Positions 5,086 to 6,814 of a stretch of DNA of 6,814 bases are shown here, one piece after another. Each line of letters opens with the position of its first letter. The first letter of the stretch is position 1. The position numbers were made by a program, and so were the translations under genes. The notes beneath the pieces are model-generated. The model was not told the origin of the DNA. It searched no databases and saw only the letters and a program-made list of their open reading frames with translations. The stretch spans positions 3,417 through 10,230 of the forward strand of contig JACFNW010000045.1 in the NCBI GenBank assembly GCA_019454665.1, given 5' to 3'. This stretch comes from Fimbriimonadaceae bacterium (GTDB lineage: Bacteria; Armatimonadota; Fimbriimonadia; Fimbriimonadales; Fimbriimonadaceae).

Positions 5086-6708
5086 ATGCTTTGCGTCGTC
5101 CTGGCCCTCGCCTTCGCCAGCGCTCCCGCCGACCTGGTGGTGCGCAACGCCCGCATCTGGAGCGACGGTCTGCCAGCCTTCGCCGAGAGCCTCGCGGTGC
5201 GCGACGGGCGGTTCGTCCACGTGGGCGGCGAGCGGTCCGACCTGGTCGGCCCCCATACGCAGGTGGTGGACGCCGGTGGCAAGGTCATCGTGCCGGGGCT
5301 CATAGACAGCCATATCCACATGGTGAGCGGTGGCCTGGGGCTGAGCCAGATCGTGTTGCGAGACGCCCGCGACCGAGACGACTTCGTTCGACGCGTACGC
5401 GAGTTCTCCGAGGGCTTGCCCACAGGTAAGTGGCTCATCGGCGGACGTTGGAGCGTTGAAAGCTGGAGGGATCGCTCGTCGCCACGCAAGGAGTGGATTG
5501 ATGCGGCGACTCGTGGGCGGCCCGCCTTCCTAACCCGGATGGATGGCCACAGCGCACTGGCGAACTCGGAGGCCCTTCGCCTCGCGGGGATCACGGCCGC
5601 AGGCCCCAAGGACCCCGAGGGTGGCGTCATCGAGCGAGACGCGAGCGGCGAGCCCACGGGCATCTTGAAGGAAAGCGCGATGGGACTCGTGTCGCGGCTC
5701 ATTCCTCCGGCAAGCGTCGAGGATCGCCGCGCCGCGCTCGGAGCCGCCATCCGCCACGTCAATGCCTTCGGCGTCACCGCGGTGGCCGACATCACGAGCG
5801 TCGGCGCCACGGTCGAGTACGGTTCACTGCCTGAAGCCCAGGCAACGTGCCGGATGTACCTCTATCCCGTGGCAGGCAGTACCGAAGGGCTGGGCGAGAC
5901 GGCCAAATCCACACGCCAGGCGGGCGGTTGGTATCGCCTTAACGGCTTCAAGGCTTACTTGGATGGCACTTTGGGCTCGCGAACCGCGATGATGGCAGCA
6001 CCGTTCTTGGGGAATCCCGCGGGGCAGGAGAACTGGCGCGGCCTGTTCCGCGAGGGCATCGAGGACGGCCGGTTCGCGCGCAACGCGGCGACCGCGGCGA
6101 GGGAGGGCTTGCAAACCATCGCCCACGCCATCGGCGACGAGGCCAACCGGACGCTCCTCGATATCCTGAGCAACGCCTACGGTGCTAGCCTGAGAACTGC
6201 CCGCTGCCGCAGCGAACACGCCCAACACCTGCTCCCGGAGGACATCGAGCGCTTCGCCCGGCTCGGGGTGATCGCTTCGATGCAACCGTATCACAAGGCC
6301 GACGACGGGCGGTACGCCGAGAGCTACTTGGGCGAGGAGCGTTGCAAGTCGAGCTATGCGTTCCGGTCGCTGCTCGACCGCGGAGCGGTCGTGGTGTTCG
6401 GCTCGGACTGGCCAGTGGTGAGCGCGAACCCGTGGCTCGGCGTGGAAGCGGCGGTCACGGGCAAGACGCTGGCTGGCGACGTCTGGATGCCTCAGGAGAA
6501 CCTGGCGGTTGCCGAGGCGTTGCGCTGCTACACCAGTCGTGCGGCCTATGCCGTTTTCGCGGAGGACGAGGTCGGCCGCATCGCGCCCGGGTTGCGGGCC
6601 GACTTCGTGATTCTGAACCGGTCACCGTTCGACAAGAACGTGGAGTGGGGCGCGATCCGTCCCGAGCACCTGTTCTTCGGAGGCAAGCGGGTGGAGGCGC
6701 GTTCGTGA
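5086..6708 (+). CDS. Metal-dependent amidohydrolase, YtcJ-like (Amidohydro_3 family)
   Basis: A complete 540-residue amidohydrolase, a TIM-barrel metallohydrolase group acting on amide, imide or related C-N bonds; substrate unknown. Family blocks in order are GLIDSHIH (71-78, metal ligands H76 and H78), TRMDGHSALANSEALRLAGI (150-169), PTGILKES (190-197), GFKAYLDGTLGSRT (287-300, with K289 a candidate carboxylated lysine), AHAIGDEANR (346-355), SEHAQHLLPEDI (376-387), GVIASMQPYH (394-403) and FGSDWPV (438-444, D441 a likely metal ligand). The C-terminal GRIAPGLRADFVIL is typical of the small beta-domain. The first 15 residues, ending ASAPA before DLVVRNARIW, are an extra hydrophobic segment resembling a short signal peptide, but without basic residues at the front. 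ATG 5086 is the first possible start in frame; upstream codons are open but contain no ATG, GTG or TTG. The stop overlaps the next start as GTGA. Confidence 0.92.
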   Translation: MLCVVLALAFASAPADLVVRNARIWSDGLPAFAESLAVRDGRFVHVGGERSDLVGPHTQVVDAGGKVIVPGLIDSHIHMVSGGLGLSQIVLRDARDRDDFVRRVREFSEGLPTGKWLIGGRWSVESWRDRSSPRKEWIDAATRGRPAFLTRMDGHSALANSEALRLAGITAAGPKDPEGGVIERDASGEPTGILKESAMGLVSRLIPPASVEDRRAALGAAIRHVNAFGVTAVADITSVGATVEYGSLPEAQATCRMYLYPVAGSTEGLGETAKSTRQAGGWYRLNGFKAYLDGTLGSRTAMMAAPFLGNPAGQENWRGLFREGIEDGRFARNAATAAREGLQTIAHAIGDEANRTLLDILSNAYGASLRTARCRSEHAQHLLPEDIERFARLGVIASMQPYHKADDGRYAESYLGEERCKSSYAFRSLLDRGAVVVFGSDWPVVSANPWLGVEAAVTGKTLAGDVWMPQENLAVAEALRCYTSRAAYAVFAEDEVGRIAPGLRADFVILNRSPFDKNVEWGAIRPEHLFFGGKRVEARS

Positions 6709-6814
6709 CGACTCCAGAAATCGTGGCCCGCTCGCTGCGCTCGCAGCTGTACGACGGCCGGGTCGCCAATTGGTACCCACGCGTCGTGGCCGAGCGGGGC
6801 GGCGATGTGCAGAA
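6705..6814 (+). CDS. Start of a further gene, possibly AGE-type epimerase (cut by right edge)
   Basis: A GTG at 6705 overlaps the amidohydrolase stop as GTGA and opens a frame of 36 codons that runs off the window, starting MTTPEIVARSLRSQLYDG. The segment VANWYPRVVAERGGDVQ resembles the N-terminal helix of N-acylglucosamine 2-epimerase/cellobiose 2-epimerase proteins (a tryptophan-containing motif followed by D/E-x-x-GG). This rests on very few residues and could be wrong; the reality of the gene is better supported than its identity. The overlap implies cotranscription and translational coupling with the amidohydrolase. Confidence 0.5.
   Translation, partial: MTTPEIVARSLRSQLYDGRVANWYPRVVAERGGDVQ

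Noticed and set aside
3711..5305. Long alternative frames on both strands across purB (4130-5305 plus, 3711-4853 minus)
   Set aside because: purB motifs are continuous through the whole 430-residue frame; the others are compositional shadows.
4875..5810. Minus-strand open frame of 311 codons across the purB start and amidohydrolase
   Set aside because: Antisense to conserved amidohydrolase blocks and out of frame with purB.
1..6814. CRISPR array, tRNA, rRNA, riboswitch, insertion sequence or phage genes
   Set aside because: No repeat-spacer pattern, conserved RNA signature, transposase or terminal inverted repeats were seen; nearly all bases are in ordinary coding genes.

Overview
The window is GC-rich, gene-dense bacterial chromosome with almost no intergenic space. 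It holds seven complete or nearly complete genes, plus one cut at each edge. Nothing in it looks mobile: I see no insertion sequence, phage gene, CRISPR array, tRNA or rRNA. Menaquinone-type genes, frequent GTG starts, start codons without clear Shine-Dalgarno sequences and a HEAT-repeat envelope protein would fit a group such as Armatimonadota (Fimbriimonadia-like). That placement is a guess from general character and rests on no marker gene.

Layout. (1) Positions 162 to 1, minus strand: N-terminal part of apt (adenine phosphoribosyltransferase), running off the left edge. (2) Positions 163-230: a 68-bp divergent promoter region in which both -10 boxes sit 5-7 bases from a GTG start, suggesting leaderless transcripts both ways. 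(3) Positions 231-2771, plus strand: an operon of menG/ubiE (C-methyltransferase), a long-chain polyprenyl diphosphate synthase and a class IIA HAD phosphatase, with consecutive genes joined by GTGA start/stop overlaps. The synthase carries a one-base frameshift near position 1825. (4) Positions 5026 to 2714, minus strand: purB (adenylosuccinate lyase), then an anchored or exported HEAT-repeat protein, then a two-segment small membrane protein whose 3' end overlaps the HAD gene tail to tail by 58 bp. (5) Positions 5086-6708, plus strand, divergent from purB: a YtcJ-like metal-dependent amidohydrolase with a short N-terminal hydrophobic segment. It is joined by another GTGA overlap to a gene cut by the right edge that may be an AGE-type epimerase.

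How the genes work together. The polyprenyl synthase would make the isoprenoid tail and MenG would methylate the demethylmenaquinone ring, so the first operon supplies respiratory quinone; the phosphatase in it has no assigned substrate. apt and purB belong to purine salvage and de novo synthesis respectively but are in separate units. The HEAT protein and small membrane protein are a tightly spaced pair of unknown function. No clearly new multi-gene system is visible. The best leads are the synthase frameshift, the divergent leaderless promoter pair and the HEAT/small-membrane-protein pair.
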